This document shows positions 17,813 through 26,779 of a stretch of DNA of 64,000 bases, in pieces (within the stretch, counting starts at the first letter, position 1; the number at the start of each line of letters is the position of its first letter). Below the pieces are notes generated by a model. That model did not search any database, had not been told where the DNA came from, and was given only the letters and a program-made list of their open reading frames with translations. Origin of the DNA: JBHGBM01 sp041946965 (GTDB lineage: Bacteria > Acidobacteriota > Terriglobia > Bryobacterales > Bryobacteraceae); NCBI GenBank assembly GCA_041946965.1, contig JBHGBM010000035.1, positions 1 through 64,000 of the forward strand, in the 5' to 3' direction. The translations under genes were made by a program, and so were the position numbers.

Positions 17813-18195
17813 GCAGCCTCCTCGGCCTTCTGTTTGGTACCACCCAAACCTGGTCCCTTTCCCGTTGACAAGAATATCAACCAGGAGGAATATGTGGGTA
17901 GAGCCAAGGCTGATTGGCTCGGTCGTGACTTAGCCGGCTTGACAGGCCGGCGGGAGGTGACATATAGAACCGGGCGAAGACGGGGCGACCCGCTACCGCT
18001 CGGGCGGACATCCGGTTGCGAGCTTCGAGCCGCTGGATTAAGTGCTGGGCCGATGGCCGGCGCCGCGCGTGATGCGCGAGATGATAGCGGCCAACCGAGC
18101 ATTCGCGTCCGTCCAGTGGGAGGTGCGGTCGCCCTAGTCGTTTCCGCTCGTGTTTTCCCGCCTGGTTTTCCCGTGTACACTGGAAGTGCGCCCCT
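17813..18195. other. Gap of 383 bp with dense potential RNA structure
   Basis: No convincing gene. Between 17895 and 18100 the + strand holds many complementary arms: GAGCCAA/TTGGCTC (17901-17907, 17914-17920), GGTCG/CGACC (17921-17925, 17986-17990), GCCGG/CCGGC (17933-17937, 17947-17951), GCTCG/CGAGC (17998-18002, 18019-18023) and CGCGC/GCGCG near 18064-18078. This suggests a folded RNA or a remnant of one, for example the 5' domain of a group II intron lacking its reverse transcriptase. That identity is a guess. A minus-strand frame (17877-18260) has no family resemblance. Confidence 0.4.
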
Positions 18196-19041
18196 ATGAA
18201 CTCAGACGAGCCCCGGGAGATCGTCAGCGCACACAGCCCCGATTCCGACGACGCATTCATGTTTTACGGCCTGGCGACCAGGAAGGTCCGCTCTCCGCTG
18301 GTGACTTTCCGCCACGTGCTGGAAGACATCGAGTCGCTCAATCGCAAGGGGCTCGAAGGCATTTACGATCTCACTGCAATTTCTTACGCCGCGTACCCGC
18401 ATCTGGCGGACAAGTACGCGCTCATGGCCTACGGTTCCAGCATCGGCGACGGATACGGTCCCCTGGTGGTGGGTTCGCACCCGATGGAGCCGGGCGAACT
18501 CAAGGGCAAGCGCATTGCGGTGCCGGGAAAATTCACTTCGGCTTTCCTGACCATGCAGTTGTTCCAGCCCGATTTCGTCGCGGTGGTCACGCCGTTCGAC
18601 AGGATTCTGGAGGCGGTGCGCGAGGGCGCCGTGGAGGCCGGGCTCATCATCCACGAAGGGCAACTGACATACGAGCGGGAAGGCTTTCACCGCGTGGTGG
18701 ACCTGGGCAAGTGGTGGAAGGCCTGCCAGGGGTTGCCGCTGCCGCTGGGCGGCAACGCGCTGCTGCGGGCGCTTCCGGAGCGCATCAAGGCGGAGTGCTG
18801 CCGCATGATGCGGGAGAGCATCCGGTACGCGCTGGACAATCGCGAAGAGGCGCTGGCCTATGCCATGCAGTTCGCGCGCGATCTCGACAACCGCATGGCG
18901 GACAAGTTCGTGGGCATGTACGTCAACCACTTCACCCTGGATGCCGGCGAGGTGGTGCCGGCGGCGGTGAAGCGCCTGCTCGATCTCGGCCACCAGGCGG
19001 GGCTGATCCCGCGCCGGGTGGAAGTCGAGTTCATCCGCTAA
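18196..19041 (+). CDS. mqnD: 1,4-dihydroxy-6-naphthoate synthase (MqnD)
   Basis: Protein of 281 residues matching MqnD of the futalosine route to menaquinone, which converts cyclic dehypoxanthine futalosine to 1,4-dihydroxy-6-naphthoate. Matching blocks include SPDSDDAFMFYGL, YDLTAISYAAYPHLADKYAL, KRIAVPGKFTSAFL, EAGLIIHEGQLTY and KWWKACQGLPLPLGGN. The fold is that of a periplasmic-binding protein, but there is no signal peptide, so it is cytoplasmic. No other mqn gene is in the window. Confidence 0.88.
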   Translation: MNSDEPREIVSAHSPDSDDAFMFYGLATRKVRSPLVTFRHVLEDIESLNRKGLEGIYDLTAISYAAYPHLADKYALMAYGSSIGDGYGPLVVGSHPMEPGELKGKRIAVPGKFTSAFLTMQLFQPDFVAVVTPFDRILEAVREGAVEAGLIIHEGQLTYEREGFHRVVDLGKWWKACQGLPLPLGGNALLRALPERIKAECCRMMRESIRYALDNREEALAYAMQFARDLDNRMADKFVGMYVNHFTLDAGEVVPAAVKRLLDLGHQAGLIPRRVEVEFIR

Positions 19042-19110
19042 GCCGAAGTTCCACCCGGCGCATTTCCTGTGTTCCGGTTTTTTGCGGTTTTCGCGCGTTA
19101 CATTAGAGGT

Positions 19111-20373
19111 ATGCGCACCTTGCTCATGCTTTGCTGCGCGCTGGCGCCGCTGGCGGCCCAGCAATCCGTCCGTCCCAAGGACGTCCGCGAAACCGCGAGG
19201 GAGGGCCCCGGCGCGCTGCCGAAGCTGCGCGAATACCTGAAGAATCCCGACGTGGAGGTCCGCACGGAGGCGGTGAAGCAGATCGTGGAAATGAACAGCC
19301 CGCGCGGGCTGGATGCGCTGATTGAAGCGGCGGGAGACAACGACCCCGAGGTGCAGGTCCGCGCCACCGACGGGCTGGTGAACTTCTACCTGCCGGGCTA
19401 TGTGCGCACGGGATTCGCCGCATCGCTGCGCCGCGTGGGTTCCAGCATCAAGGGCCGCTTCACGGACACCAACGACCAGGTCATCGAGCCCTATGTGCAG
19501 GTGCGTGCCGAGGTGATCGCCGCGCTGGGCAAGCTGGCGCGCGGGGGATCGAACATGGACGCGCGGGCCAACGCCGCGCGCGCCATCGGCGTTCTGAGGG
19601 GCAAGGCCGCGGTGCCCGATCTGCTGGAGGCCCTGCGCACCAAGGACAGCAACGTGATGTACGAATCGCTCATCGCGCTGCAAAAGATCCGGGACCAATC
19701 CGTGGCGCCGAAGATTGCTTACCTGCTGCGCGATCTCGATCCGAAGGTGCAGGTCGCAGTGATCGAGACCACGGGACTGTTACAGAACAAGGAGGCGCTG
19801 CCGGGGCTGAAGGACGTGCTCCAGCGAGCTCGCGACAACAAGGTGCGCCGCGCCGCGCTTACGGCCATCGCCATGCTGCCGGACGAGAAGAACCGCGAGC
19901 TGTATGCGCGCTACCTGCGCGACCGGGACGACCAGATGCGCGCCGCGGCCGCGGAAGGCTACGCCCGGTTGCGCAACGCGGCCGACCTGCCGGTGCTGGA
20001 GAAGGCCTGGGACGAGGAGACCAAGACCCACGCGCGGCTTTCGCTGGCGTTCGCGCTGGTGATGCTGGGCAAGACCGCCACGGCGGAGTTCAGCCCGCTT
20101 CAGTACCTGATCAATACGCTCAATTCGAGCGGCTACCGGGGCGAAGCCTATCCGTTCCTGGTGGAACTGGCGCGCGACGCCTCCGTGCGCCGGCAGCTTT
20201 ACCAGCCCATGCTGGGCGGCACCAAGGACGAGCGCATGTACCTGGCGCGGGTGCTGGCCCGCAGCGGCGACAAGGAAGCGCTCCCCTACCTCGACAAGCT
20301 CAGCCGCGACGCCGATTCGGAGGTGGCGCGCGAGGGCCTGGACGCGCTCCGCACGCTGAAAGCGCGCCAGTAG
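19111..20373 (+). CDS. Exported HEAT-repeat protein
   Basis: About 420 residues with a signal peptide (MRTLLMLCCALAPLAAQ) followed by tandem HEAT/PBS-lyase-like helical repeats with the pattern D.(D/N)..V...A...L. Examples are NPDVEVRTEAVKQIVE, NDPEVQVRATDGLVN and DPKVQVAVIETTGLL. It is probably a periplasmic or outer-membrane-associated scaffold; the partner is unknown. The ATG at 19111 follows TACATT (19099-19104) by 6 nt, with no spaced Shine-Dalgarno, so its mRNA may be leaderless. Confidence 0.85.
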   Translation: MRTLLMLCCALAPLAAQQSVRPKDVRETAREGPGALPKLREYLKNPDVEVRTEAVKQIVEMNSPRGLDALIEAAGDNDPEVQVRATDGLVNFYLPGYVRTGFAASLRRVGSSIKGRFTDTNDQVIEPYVQVRAEVIAALGKLARGGSNMDARANAARAIGVLRGKAAVPDLLEALRTKDSNVMYESLIALQKIRDQSVAPKIAYLLRDLDPKVQVAVIETTGLLQNKEALPGLKDVLQRARDNKVRRAALTAIAMLPDEKNRELYARYLRDRDDQMRAAAAEGYARLRNAADLPVLEKAWDEETKTHARLSLAFALVMLGKTATAEFSPLQYLINTLNSSGYRGEAYPFLVELARDASVRRQLYQPMLGGTKDERMYLARVLARSGDKEALPYLDKLSRDADSEVAREGLDALRTLKARQ

Positions 20374-20400
20374 CGGTTAGTGGTAAAACAGTAGGTCGCT

Positions 20401-21324
20401 ATGACCCGTAGAGACCTGCTGGCCGCCATGGCCGCCGCTCCGCTGGCCGCCGCCTCCAAGCCCGGCCTTCCCATCTGCGCCTTTTCCAAGCACTTCCAGT
20501 GGACGGACGTGCGCGGCGCCGCCGAACTGTGCGCGGCGCTCGGCTACGACGGGCTCGACCTGACCCTGCGCAAGGGGGGCCACGTGCTTCCCGAGCGCGT
20601 AGAGGAGGACCTGCCGAAGGCGGTCGCCATCGCCAAGGGCGCGGGACTGAGCGTCCCGATGGTGACCAGCGACATCGTGGACGCCCGCACGCCTCACGCG
20701 GAGACGGTGATCAAGACCCTGGCGAAGCTCGGCATCCGGAATTACCGGTGGGGAGGATTCCGCTGGGCCCCGCAGGGCAGCTTGCCGGAGCAGATCGAGG
20801 GGTTCAAGGCGCGCACGAAAGAGCTGGCCGCCATGAACAAGCAGTACGGCGTCTGCGCCATGTACCATACGCACTCGGGCCTGGGCCAGGTGGGGGCGTC
20901 GTTCTGGGACCTCTACCTGGTGCTGAAGGATTTCAGCCCGGACGCGGTCTCGGTGAACTACGACGTGGGGCACGCCACGGTGGAGGGCGGGTTTGGGGGC
21001 TGGATCGCCAGCACGCGGCTGCTGCTGCCGTATATGCGCGGCATCGCGGTGAAGGACTTCTACTGGGAGAAAAACGCCAAGGGCCAGTGGCGGCCGCGCT
21101 GGTGCGCGCTCGGCCAGGGCATGGTGGACTTCAAGCAGTTCCTCGGAATGGTGAAGGCGGCCGGGTTCACCGGACCGCTCCAGCTCCACATGGAATACGA
21201 CGAGCTGGGGGGCGCCGATTCCGGCAAGACCACGTTCACCATTCCCAAGGAGAAGCTGGTGGCCATCATGAAACGCGACATCGAGACGTTCAAGGCGATG
21301 TTGCGGGAGGCCGGAATGGCATGA
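20401..21324 (+). CDS. Tat-exported sugar phosphate isomerase/epimerase-like TIM barrel
   Basis: Protein of 307 residues with a twin-Arg leader (MTRRDLLAAMAAAPLAAA) and a xylose-isomerase-like (AP endonuclease family 2) TIM barrel. Likely metal-binding patches are MYHTHSG, VNYDVGHA and LQLHMEYDE. Such proteins isomerise or epimerise sugars, but the substrate is unknown. Its TGA overlaps the ATG of the fucosidase gene, so both enzymes are probably made together and act in glycan breakdown in the periplasm. Confidence 0.85.
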   Translation: MTRRDLLAAMAAAPLAAASKPGLPICAFSKHFQWTDVRGAAELCAALGYDGLDLTLRKGGHVLPERVEEDLPKAVAIAKGAGLSVPMVTSDIVDARTPHAETVIKTLAKLGIRNYRWGGFRWAPQGSLPEQIEGFKARTKELAAMNKQYGVCAMYHTHSGLGQVGASFWDLYLVLKDFSPDAVSVNYDVGHATVEGGFGGWIASTRLLLPYMRGIAVKDFYWEKNAKGQWRPRWCALGQGMVDFKQFLGMVKAAGFTGPLQLHMEYDELGGADSGKTTFTIPKEKLVAIMKRDIETFKAMLREAGMA

Positions 21325-22904
21325 AGCGGCTGGCGCTCGCGCTGATGCTGGCGGGCGGGCTGGCCGCCCAGAACCGGCCCGAGCGCCTGGAATGGTTCCG
21401 CGACCAGGGGTTCGGGCTGTTCATCCACTGGAGCCTGGACAGCCAGCTTGGCTCGGTGATCAGCCACTCGATGGTGGCGGCGGATGACGGGTATCTGCGC
21501 CGCTTCATCGAGGTGCTGCCGCGCACCTTCAACCCGCGCAAGTTCCACCCGCAGGACTGGGCCGCGCTGGCGAAACTGGCCGGCGCGCGCTACGTGGTTT
21601 TCACCGCCAAGCACCACAGCGGCTTCTGCATGTGGGACACGGCCACCACGGATTTCGGGGTCATGCGCACGCCGTTCCGGCGCGATATTACGGGCGAGCT
21701 CGTGGCCGCGTTCCGCGAGCAGGGCGTGGCGCCCGGGCTGTACTTTTCGCCGGACGATTTCTGGTGGCTTTACCGCAACGGCAAGACCATCCAGCGGGGC
21801 ATCCCGGAGGTGCAGCCCGCGCAGAACCCAGGGCTGATGAAGCACGACCGGGCGCAGGTGCGTGAGCTGCTGACGAAGTACGGCGACATCGACGCGATCT
21901 TCTTCGACGGCGAGGCGCAGGGCTTGAAAGAGCTCGCCTGGGAGTTGCAGCCCCACATCGTGGTGACGCGCGGCGCCATCCAGACGCCGGAGCAGTACAT
22001 CCCCGGGGTGCCGCTCGACGAGGCCTGGGAGTCCTGCATCACCATGGGGACCCAGTGGCAGTACAAGCCGACCAACGAGGTGTACAAGAGCGGCGGCGAG
22101 CTGATCGGCATGCTGATCGAGACGCGCGCCAAGGGCGGCAACCTGCTGCTCAACGTGGGTCCCAAGCCCGACGGCGAGCTGGCCATCGAGCAGGAGGAGC
22201 GCCTGCGCGAGATGGCGTTGTGGAATTTCATCAACGGCGAATCGGTGCACGCGGTGCGGCCGTGGGTGATCACCAACGAGGGCGACTACTGGTTCACGAA
22301 GAAGAAGAACGAGGACACCGTCTACGTCTTCGTGAAAGAGAAGGAGCGCTGGAAGTACGGCGAGTGGAAGGACATCCTGCTGCGTTCGGTGCGGGCGACG
22401 GCCGAAACGCAGGTGAGCGTGCTGGGGCAGAACGACAGGGTGCTCGAATACCGCCCCGAGGTCACGCCGAAGACCACGTGGAAGCAGGCGGCGGATGGGC
22501 TGCATATCCGCGCCATGCGCGCGCAGCGGATTTACAACGACCGCAAGTGGCCGAACCCTGTGGTGCTCAAGGTCACCCGCGCGCAGCCGGGGCTCGCGCC
22601 GCCGCGGGTTTTCACCGGGGCATGGAAGCTGGAAGCCGGCGGCGCCGTGCTGGAGGGCGAGTTGCAGGACCTGGGCAAAGCGGCGGCGGTGGAAGTGGGT
22701 TTTGAATACCGCTCCATCCGCGGCCAGGACGTGAACGAGCGCGACCAGCCGTGGACGGCCGCGGCGTGGACGCGGCTCACGGCGCCGGGGCGCTTCCGCG
22801 CGCGCGTTCCCTGGCGCGCCGGCGGGCATTACGAGTACCGGGCGGTGATCCGGCACCCGGTCATGACGCTGTATGGGGCGGAGCGCAAGGCGGCGGTGAA
22901 GTAG
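21321..22904 (+). CDS. Exported alpha-L-fucosidase (GH29)
   Basis: About 527 residues with a signal peptide (MKRLALALMLAGGLAAQ) and a GH29 catalytic domain: FGLFIHWSLDSQ, VFTAKHHSGFCMWDT and the nucleophile region YGDIDAIFFDGE. NLLLNVGPKPDGE is also a family block. A C-terminal beta-sandwich follows from about residue 330. It removes terminal L-fucose with retention. The ATG at 21321 overlaps the preceding stop (ATGA). A longer open frame upstream is the shadow of the isomerase gene. Confidence 0.93.
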   Translation: MKRLALALMLAGGLAAQNRPERLEWFRDQGFGLFIHWSLDSQLGSVISHSMVAADDGYLRRFIEVLPRTFNPRKFHPQDWAALAKLAGARYVVFTAKHHSGFCMWDTATTDFGVMRTPFRRDITGELVAAFREQGVAPGLYFSPDDFWWLYRNGKTIQRGIPEVQPAQNPGLMKHDRAQVRELLTKYGDIDAIFFDGEAQGLKELAWELQPHIVVTRGAIQTPEQYIPGVPLDEAWESCITMGTQWQYKPTNEVYKSGGELIGMLIETRAKGGNLLLNVGPKPDGELAIEQEERLREMALWNFINGESVHAVRPWVITNEGDYWFTKKKNEDTVYVFVKEKERWKYGEWKDILLRSVRATAETQVSVLGQNDRVLEYRPEVTPKTTWKQAADGLHIRAMRAQRIYNDRKWPNPVVLKVTRAQPGLAPPRVFTGAWKLEAGGAVLEGELQDLGKAAAVEVGFEYRSIRGQDVNERDQPWTAAAWTRLTAPGRFRARVPWRAGGHYEYRAVIRHPVMTLYGAERKAAVK

Positions 22905-22994
22905 CCCGGCCCGCCGCGCGCCTGCACAAGCCGCATTCGATTTTTCGCCGCCAACCCTCAAGCTGCGCCCTCCTCCTGCCGATGACTGTTATGA

Positions 22995-23672
22995 ATGCCT
23001 GTTGCGGAAACATCCCGCGTGCCGGACACCGAGGCGGTCATCCTCGCGCTGGCGCAGGCCGTGGAAATGCGGGATCAGCACACGGCGGGGCATTGCCACA
23101 GGCTGGCGCTCTACAGCGTGGCGCTGGGCAGGGCGCTGGGGCTGACCCAGGAGCAGCTCGGGGCGCTCTACCGCGGCGGGTACCTGCACGACCTCGGGAA
23201 GGTGGCCCTGCCGGATTCGATCCTTTTCAAGCCCGCTTCGCTGAACGAGCAGGAGTGGGAGACGATGCGGCGGCATCCGGAGGCTGGAGAGGCCATTTGC
23301 CGGTTGCTGCCGTCGCTGGCGCCCGTGCTGCCCATCATTCGCAGCCATCACGAACGCTGGGACGGCTCGGGATACCCCGACGGGCTCCGCGGGCGGAGTA
23401 TCCCGCTGCTGGCGCGCATTCTGCAACTGGCGGACATCTACGACGCTCTCACCAGCCGGCGCCCTTACAAGGACGCCTATTCGCGGGAGGAGGCGTTGGA
23501 CATCATGCAGGAGGAGACCGACCGCGGGTGGCGGGATCCGGAGCTGATGGATTTGTTTCTCAAGCTGCGGCACGGCGTTCTCGCCGATCTGGGGGAACGT
23601 CTCCGGGAAGCGGTCCTGGATGGCGCGGGAATGGAACAGTCGCTGGCGGAATTGCAGGGTCACCTGTCGTAA
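22995..23672 (+). CDS. Stand-alone HD-GYP domain protein
   Basis: Protein of 225 residues made up almost entirely of an HD-GYP domain: HLHD-type motif LHDLGKVALPD and the signature HHERWDGSGYPDGL. HD-GYP proteins hydrolyse cyclic di-GMP. The extra metal ligands (HTAGH, HPEAG) are present, so it is probably active. There is no receiver, PAS or membrane domain, unlike most relatives, so its input is unknown. Confidence 0.92.
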   Translation: MPVAETSRVPDTEAVILALAQAVEMRDQHTAGHCHRLALYSVALGRALGLTQEQLGALYRGGYLHDLGKVALPDSILFKPASLNEQEWETMRRHPEAGEAICRLLPSLAPVLPIIRSHHERWDGSGYPDGLRGRSIPLLARILQLADIYDALTSRRPYKDAYSREEALDIMQEETDRGWRDPELMDLFLKLRHGVLADLGERLREAVLDGAGMEQSLAELQGHLS

Positions 23673-23711
23673 CGCCGCGGGCGAAGCGGGCGCGCGGGTG
23701 CTCTCCATGCC

Positions 23712-23745
23712 GGGGCCGCCGCTCCCTCGCGGTCGCGGCTCGGTA
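23712..23745. repeat. Dispersed intergenic repeat, copy 2
   Basis: Contains CCGCCGCTCCCTCGCGGTCG, then CGGCTCGGTA. It matches the element at 15725-15750 over 23 bases with one difference. It lies between the convergent HD-GYP and siroheme genes. Confidence 0.55.
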
Positions 23746-23789
23746 ACGTGCTCCAGATCAGTGATATTGCGTGCAGGCCGCGGCGGCTT

Positions 23790-24230
23790 TCAGGGCTCAG
23801 AGAGCAGATCTTCCAGACGGCGCCGCATGCGGGCGGCGAGGCGCGGATCTCTGGCGCCGGTGGAGATGGCGATCTGCACGCCGCCGCGCTCGAGGCGCGC
23901 GGGTACGATGAAGTCGCATTCGCCGGGCACGTCGGCCACGTTCACGGGTATGCCGCGTTTTCTGGCTTCGCTGGCGACGCCGCGATTGACCTCGCGGTTG
24001 TCGGCGGCGGTGAACGCGAGGCAGGCGCCCTCGAGGTCGGCCGGTTCGAAGGGGCGGCGCCGAAGCTCGACGGGCAGGCTTTCGAACTCGGGCAGCCAGC
24101 GCGGCGCGACCACCACCACGCGCGCTCCCGCCTCGAGCAGGCCGCGGGTCTTGCGCAGCGCCACTTTGCCCGCTCCCGCCACCAGCACCCGCCGGCCGCG
24201 CAGGTCGAGGTAGATCGGATAGTAGTCCAA
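23790..24230 (-). CDS. Precorrin-2 dehydrogenase/sirohydrochlorin ferrochelatase (CysG N-terminal/Met8 type)
   Basis: About 146 residues beginning YYPIYLDLRGRRVLVAGAG, the start typical of siroheme synthase NAD-binding domains. The GAGKVALRK loop binds NAD+, and later blocks (RRRPFEPADLEG, ISTGARDPRLA) fit SirC/Met8. It oxidises precorrin-2 and may insert iron to give siroheme. I chose TTG at 24230; further in-frame starts exist upstream but lie within the divergent gene. It lacks the C-terminal methyltransferase of full CysG. No sulfite or nitrite reductase is in the window. Confidence 0.85.
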   Translation of the reverse strand: MDYYPIYLDLRGRRVLVAGAGKVALRKTRGLLEAGARVVVVAPRWLPEFESLPVELRRRPFEPADLEGACLAFTAADNREVNRGVASEARKRGIPVNVADVPGECDFIVPARLERGGVQIAISTGARDPRLAARMRRRLEDLLSEP

Positions 24231-24258
24231 CTCAGTTTCCAGTATAGAATCGCAAACG

Positions 24259-24471
24259 ATGCCGCTCGAACTGGAATCGAAAAACGCCCTGGTCACGGGG
24301 GCCAGCAAGGGAATCGGAAAAGGAATCGCGTTGGAGCTGGCGCGGCGGGGCGCCAACATTGCGGTGAACTATGGGGCCGATGTGGGCGGCGCCGAAGCCG
24401 CCGCGGCTGAAATCTGGGTGGACAGCGGCCTCTACAGCACTCCGAACTGGCCCTACTCGGGCCAGGAGTAG
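24259..24471 (+). pseudogene. Truncated short-chain dehydrogenase (5' fragment)
   Basis: The first 50 residues are an excellent FabG-like SDR N-terminus (NALVTGASKGIGKGIALELA, then ARRGANIAVNYG). Similarity stops near 24412, and the frame ends after 70 residues with an unrelated tail that overlaps the convergent phytase gene by 19 bp. The NAG, Ser and YxxxK catalytic parts are missing, so it cannot be an enzyme. A deletion or rearrangement placed the phytase 3' end here. Its promoter side, with TATAGA at 24243-24248, seems intact. Confidence 0.75.
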
Positions 24472-25511
24472 ACCAGGAAATTCTGCGGCCGGCTGTTCAT
24501 GACCGCCAGCAGGCCCTTGGGAAATCGCGGGCCCAATGGTGCGGAGACGACCTCGATGCCGTCGGTGGCGTCCGCGCCGCCGCGAATGCAGCGGACCATC
24601 TGAGTGTGATCGTGCGGGCCGGCAGGGCCGCCTTCGCGGCGGTACAGATGGTAGTGGGAATTGCCGTCGAGCTGGTCGGTACAGACGATGTAACCTTTGC
24701 CGCCGGGACTGGAGTAGATGGCAATGCCTTCATGGTCTCCGGCAAATTCGGTGGTTCCGAACAGCGCCAGTTCGCGCCCGGCCTCGGGGTGGTCCGGGTC
24801 GGCGTGCCACTTGTGGATGCCGTTGGTTTCGTCGGCGTAGTAGACGTAGCCCAGCTCGTCGTCCACCGCGACAGCCTCGATCTCCTTTTTCCCGCTGTAG
24901 CTGCCGAAGCGGCGCACGGGCGTAGCGCGCACGCGGCCCGCGCCGTCGTCCTCGAGCCGGTACTGCCACAGGTAGCCCTGGGGCGGTCCGGTCTTGGGGC
25001 TGATGATGGCGAAGACGGCGCCGTCGCGCGGCCGGCGATAGAGGGCGATGCCCATGGGCTCGGCGCGTTCTCCGGTCTCGCCCGCGAGCACGGGGGCGCC
25101 GCCGCCGGACGAAAGGTCCGTGAGCGGACCACCGCCGGGCGGGATGCGGTAGATGCGCAGGCGGTGCTGCAAGCGCTCGGTGAGCACGGCGACGTCGGTA
25201 GGCTGGCCACCCACCATGAGGCCGTACTCGATGTCCACGTTATTGGGCCGGTCGAGCGGCGCGATGGTCTGGCGGATCTTGCCGTCGAGACCGTAAACCA
25301 CCAGGGCGCCGTTGGGCGCCTCCTCCTTGCGGGTGCCGACGATGAGGCTGGCGCCCGGATCGGCGCGATTCACCCAGACGGCAGGGTCGTCGGGGTCGCC
25401 CCCGGTCTTTTCGGTCGCCAGCGCGGGACGGATGTCGACCGATGAGTGCCTGGACCGGGAACAGGCGCCGGTCCAAAGCACGAGCGTGAAAACGAACGCG
25501 GCTCGCAGCAT
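24453..25511 (-). CDS. Beta-propeller phytase-like lipoprotein
   Basis: Protein of 352 residues with a lipoprotein signal (FVFTLVLWTGAC, lipobox Cys) and a beta-propeller phytase domain. Matching blocks are GGDPDDPAVWVN, RPNNVDIEYGL, KKEIEAVAVDDELGYVYYAD and FAGDHEGIAIY, which supply the calcium-binding acidic residues. It should release phosphate from phytate at the cell surface. It is a single gene, convergent with the SDR fragment and divergent from the Gfo/Idh/MocA gene. Confidence 0.88.
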   Translation of the reverse strand: MLRAAFVFTLVLWTGACSRSRHSSVDIRPALATEKTGGDPDDPAVWVNRADPGASLIVGTRKEEAPNGALVVYGLDGKIRQTIAPLDRPNNVDIEYGLMVGGQPTDVAVLTERLQHRLRIYRIPPGGGPLTDLSSGGGAPVLAGETGERAEPMGIALYRRPRDGAVFAIISPKTGPPQGYLWQYRLEDDGAGRVRATPVRRFGSYSGKKEIEAVAVDDELGYVYYADETNGIHKWHADPDHPEAGRELALFGTTEFAGDHEGIAIYSSPGGKGYIVCTDQLDGNSHYHLYRREGGPAGPHDHTQMVRCIRGGADATDGIEVVSAPLGPRFPKGLLAVMNSRPQNFLVYSWPE

Positions 25512-25585
25512 GGGACTATCCAGACCTGTTTATCAAATGCGGAGGCCGGGAGCAACGGAGGGCGCTCCCGGGTACAATCTGGTTC

Positions 25586-26779
25586 ATGGTGATTCCTCGC
25601 AGGATGTTCCTGGCCTCGGGCGCGGGCTGGACGGTGTTGCGCGCCGCGCCCTCGGAGACGGTGCGGCTCGGAGTGATCGGCACGGGCGGCCGCGGCACGC
25701 TGGTAATGAACACGTTTCAGAAGGACGCCGCGCTGCGCGTGCGGGCGGTGTGCGACGTGTACGAGCCCAACCTGGAGCGGGCCATCTCGACGGTGAGCAA
25801 AACCGGCGCGGCCCCGAAAGCCTACCGCGACTACCGGCAACTGCTCGGCGACAAGGAGATCGATGCGGTGCTCATCGCCACTCCCGAGCACTGGCATCAC
25901 CGCATGGTGCTCGACGCGCTGTCGGCGGGCAAGGACGTTTACGTGGAGAAGCCCCTGTGCCAGACCCCGGAGCAGGGTGTGGAACTGGTGGAGGCCGAGA
26001 AACGTTCGCGGCAGGTGATACAGGTCGGCATGCAGCGGCGCAGCTACGACCTGTACCAGGAAGGACGCAAGGTGGTGGCGGCGGGCACGCTGGGCAACGT
26101 GCGCATGGTGCGGTCGTGGTGGCTGAACAATTACCTGGGCGGCTCGCCCTCGACCAAGCTGGACGGCAAGCTCGATTGGGAACAGTGGCAGGGTCCGGCG
26201 CCGAAGCGGGCCTTCGACGCGGACCGCTTCCGGCACTGGCGCCACTATGCGGACTACGCGGGCGGCATCGTGGCGGACCAGGGCGCGCACGTCTTCGACG
26301 GCATTCACATGCTGATGGGCGCGGGCGCGCCCGTGGCGGTGACGGCGGCGGCCGGGAAGCCGCACCGCCAGGGTTACGACACGCCTGAATCGGTGGTGGC
26401 CACGGCCGAATATGCGGAGGACTTCATTGCGGTCTTCACCATCAACTACGCCGCCATGAAGTATCTCTCGCGCAACGATCAACTCAACCACCTGGACGGC
26501 GATAAAGCCCGCATGGACATTGGCCGCGAGGAGTTCAAGGTGTACATGCAGGGCGCCGAGGAGAAGCCTGCGCTCGCGGGCAAGTCCGAGCGGGGATTCG
26601 GCTACGCCACGGATCTGCACGTGCGGAATTTCCTGGAATGTGTGCGCACGCGGCGCAAGACCACCGCGCCCATTGCGCTCGGCTTCCAGTCGGCTCTGGT
26701 GGTGCAGATGGCCAATATCTCGCTCCGGCAGGGGCGGCGCGTGCGCTGGAACCGCACCGCGGGCAGGGTGGAGCTGTGA
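25586..26779 (+). CDS. Tat-exported Gfo/Idh/MocA-family oxidoreductase
   Basis: Protein of 397 residues with a Tat leader (IPRRMFLASGAGWTVLRAA), a Rossmann domain (VIGTGGRGTLVMN) and the family motif YVEKPLCQTPEQG containing the EKP lysine. The C-terminal domain has GGIVADQGAHVFD. Members oxidise or reduce sugars and inositols with tightly held NAD(P); exported forms are common in Acidobacteria and Planctomycetes. TACAAT (25573-25578) lies 7 nt before the ATG, hinting at a leaderless mRNA. Its stop overlaps the next SDR gene (GTGA). Confidence 0.9.
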   Translation: MVIPRRMFLASGAGWTVLRAAPSETVRLGVIGTGGRGTLVMNTFQKDAALRVRAVCDVYEPNLERAISTVSKTGAAPKAYRDYRQLLGDKEIDAVLIATPEHWHHRMVLDALSAGKDVYVEKPLCQTPEQGVELVEAEKRSRQVIQVGMQRRSYDLYQEGRKVVAAGTLGNVRMVRSWWLNNYLGGSPSTKLDGKLDWEQWQGPAPKRAFDADRFRHWRHYADYAGGIVADQGAHVFDGIHMLMGAGAPVAVTAAAGKPHRQGYDTPESVVATAEYAEDFIAVFTINYAAMKYLSRNDQLNHLDGDKARMDIGREEFKVYMQGAEEKPALAGKSERGFGYATDLHVRNFLECVRTRRKTTAPIALGFQSALVVQMANISLRQGRRVRWNRTAGRVEL

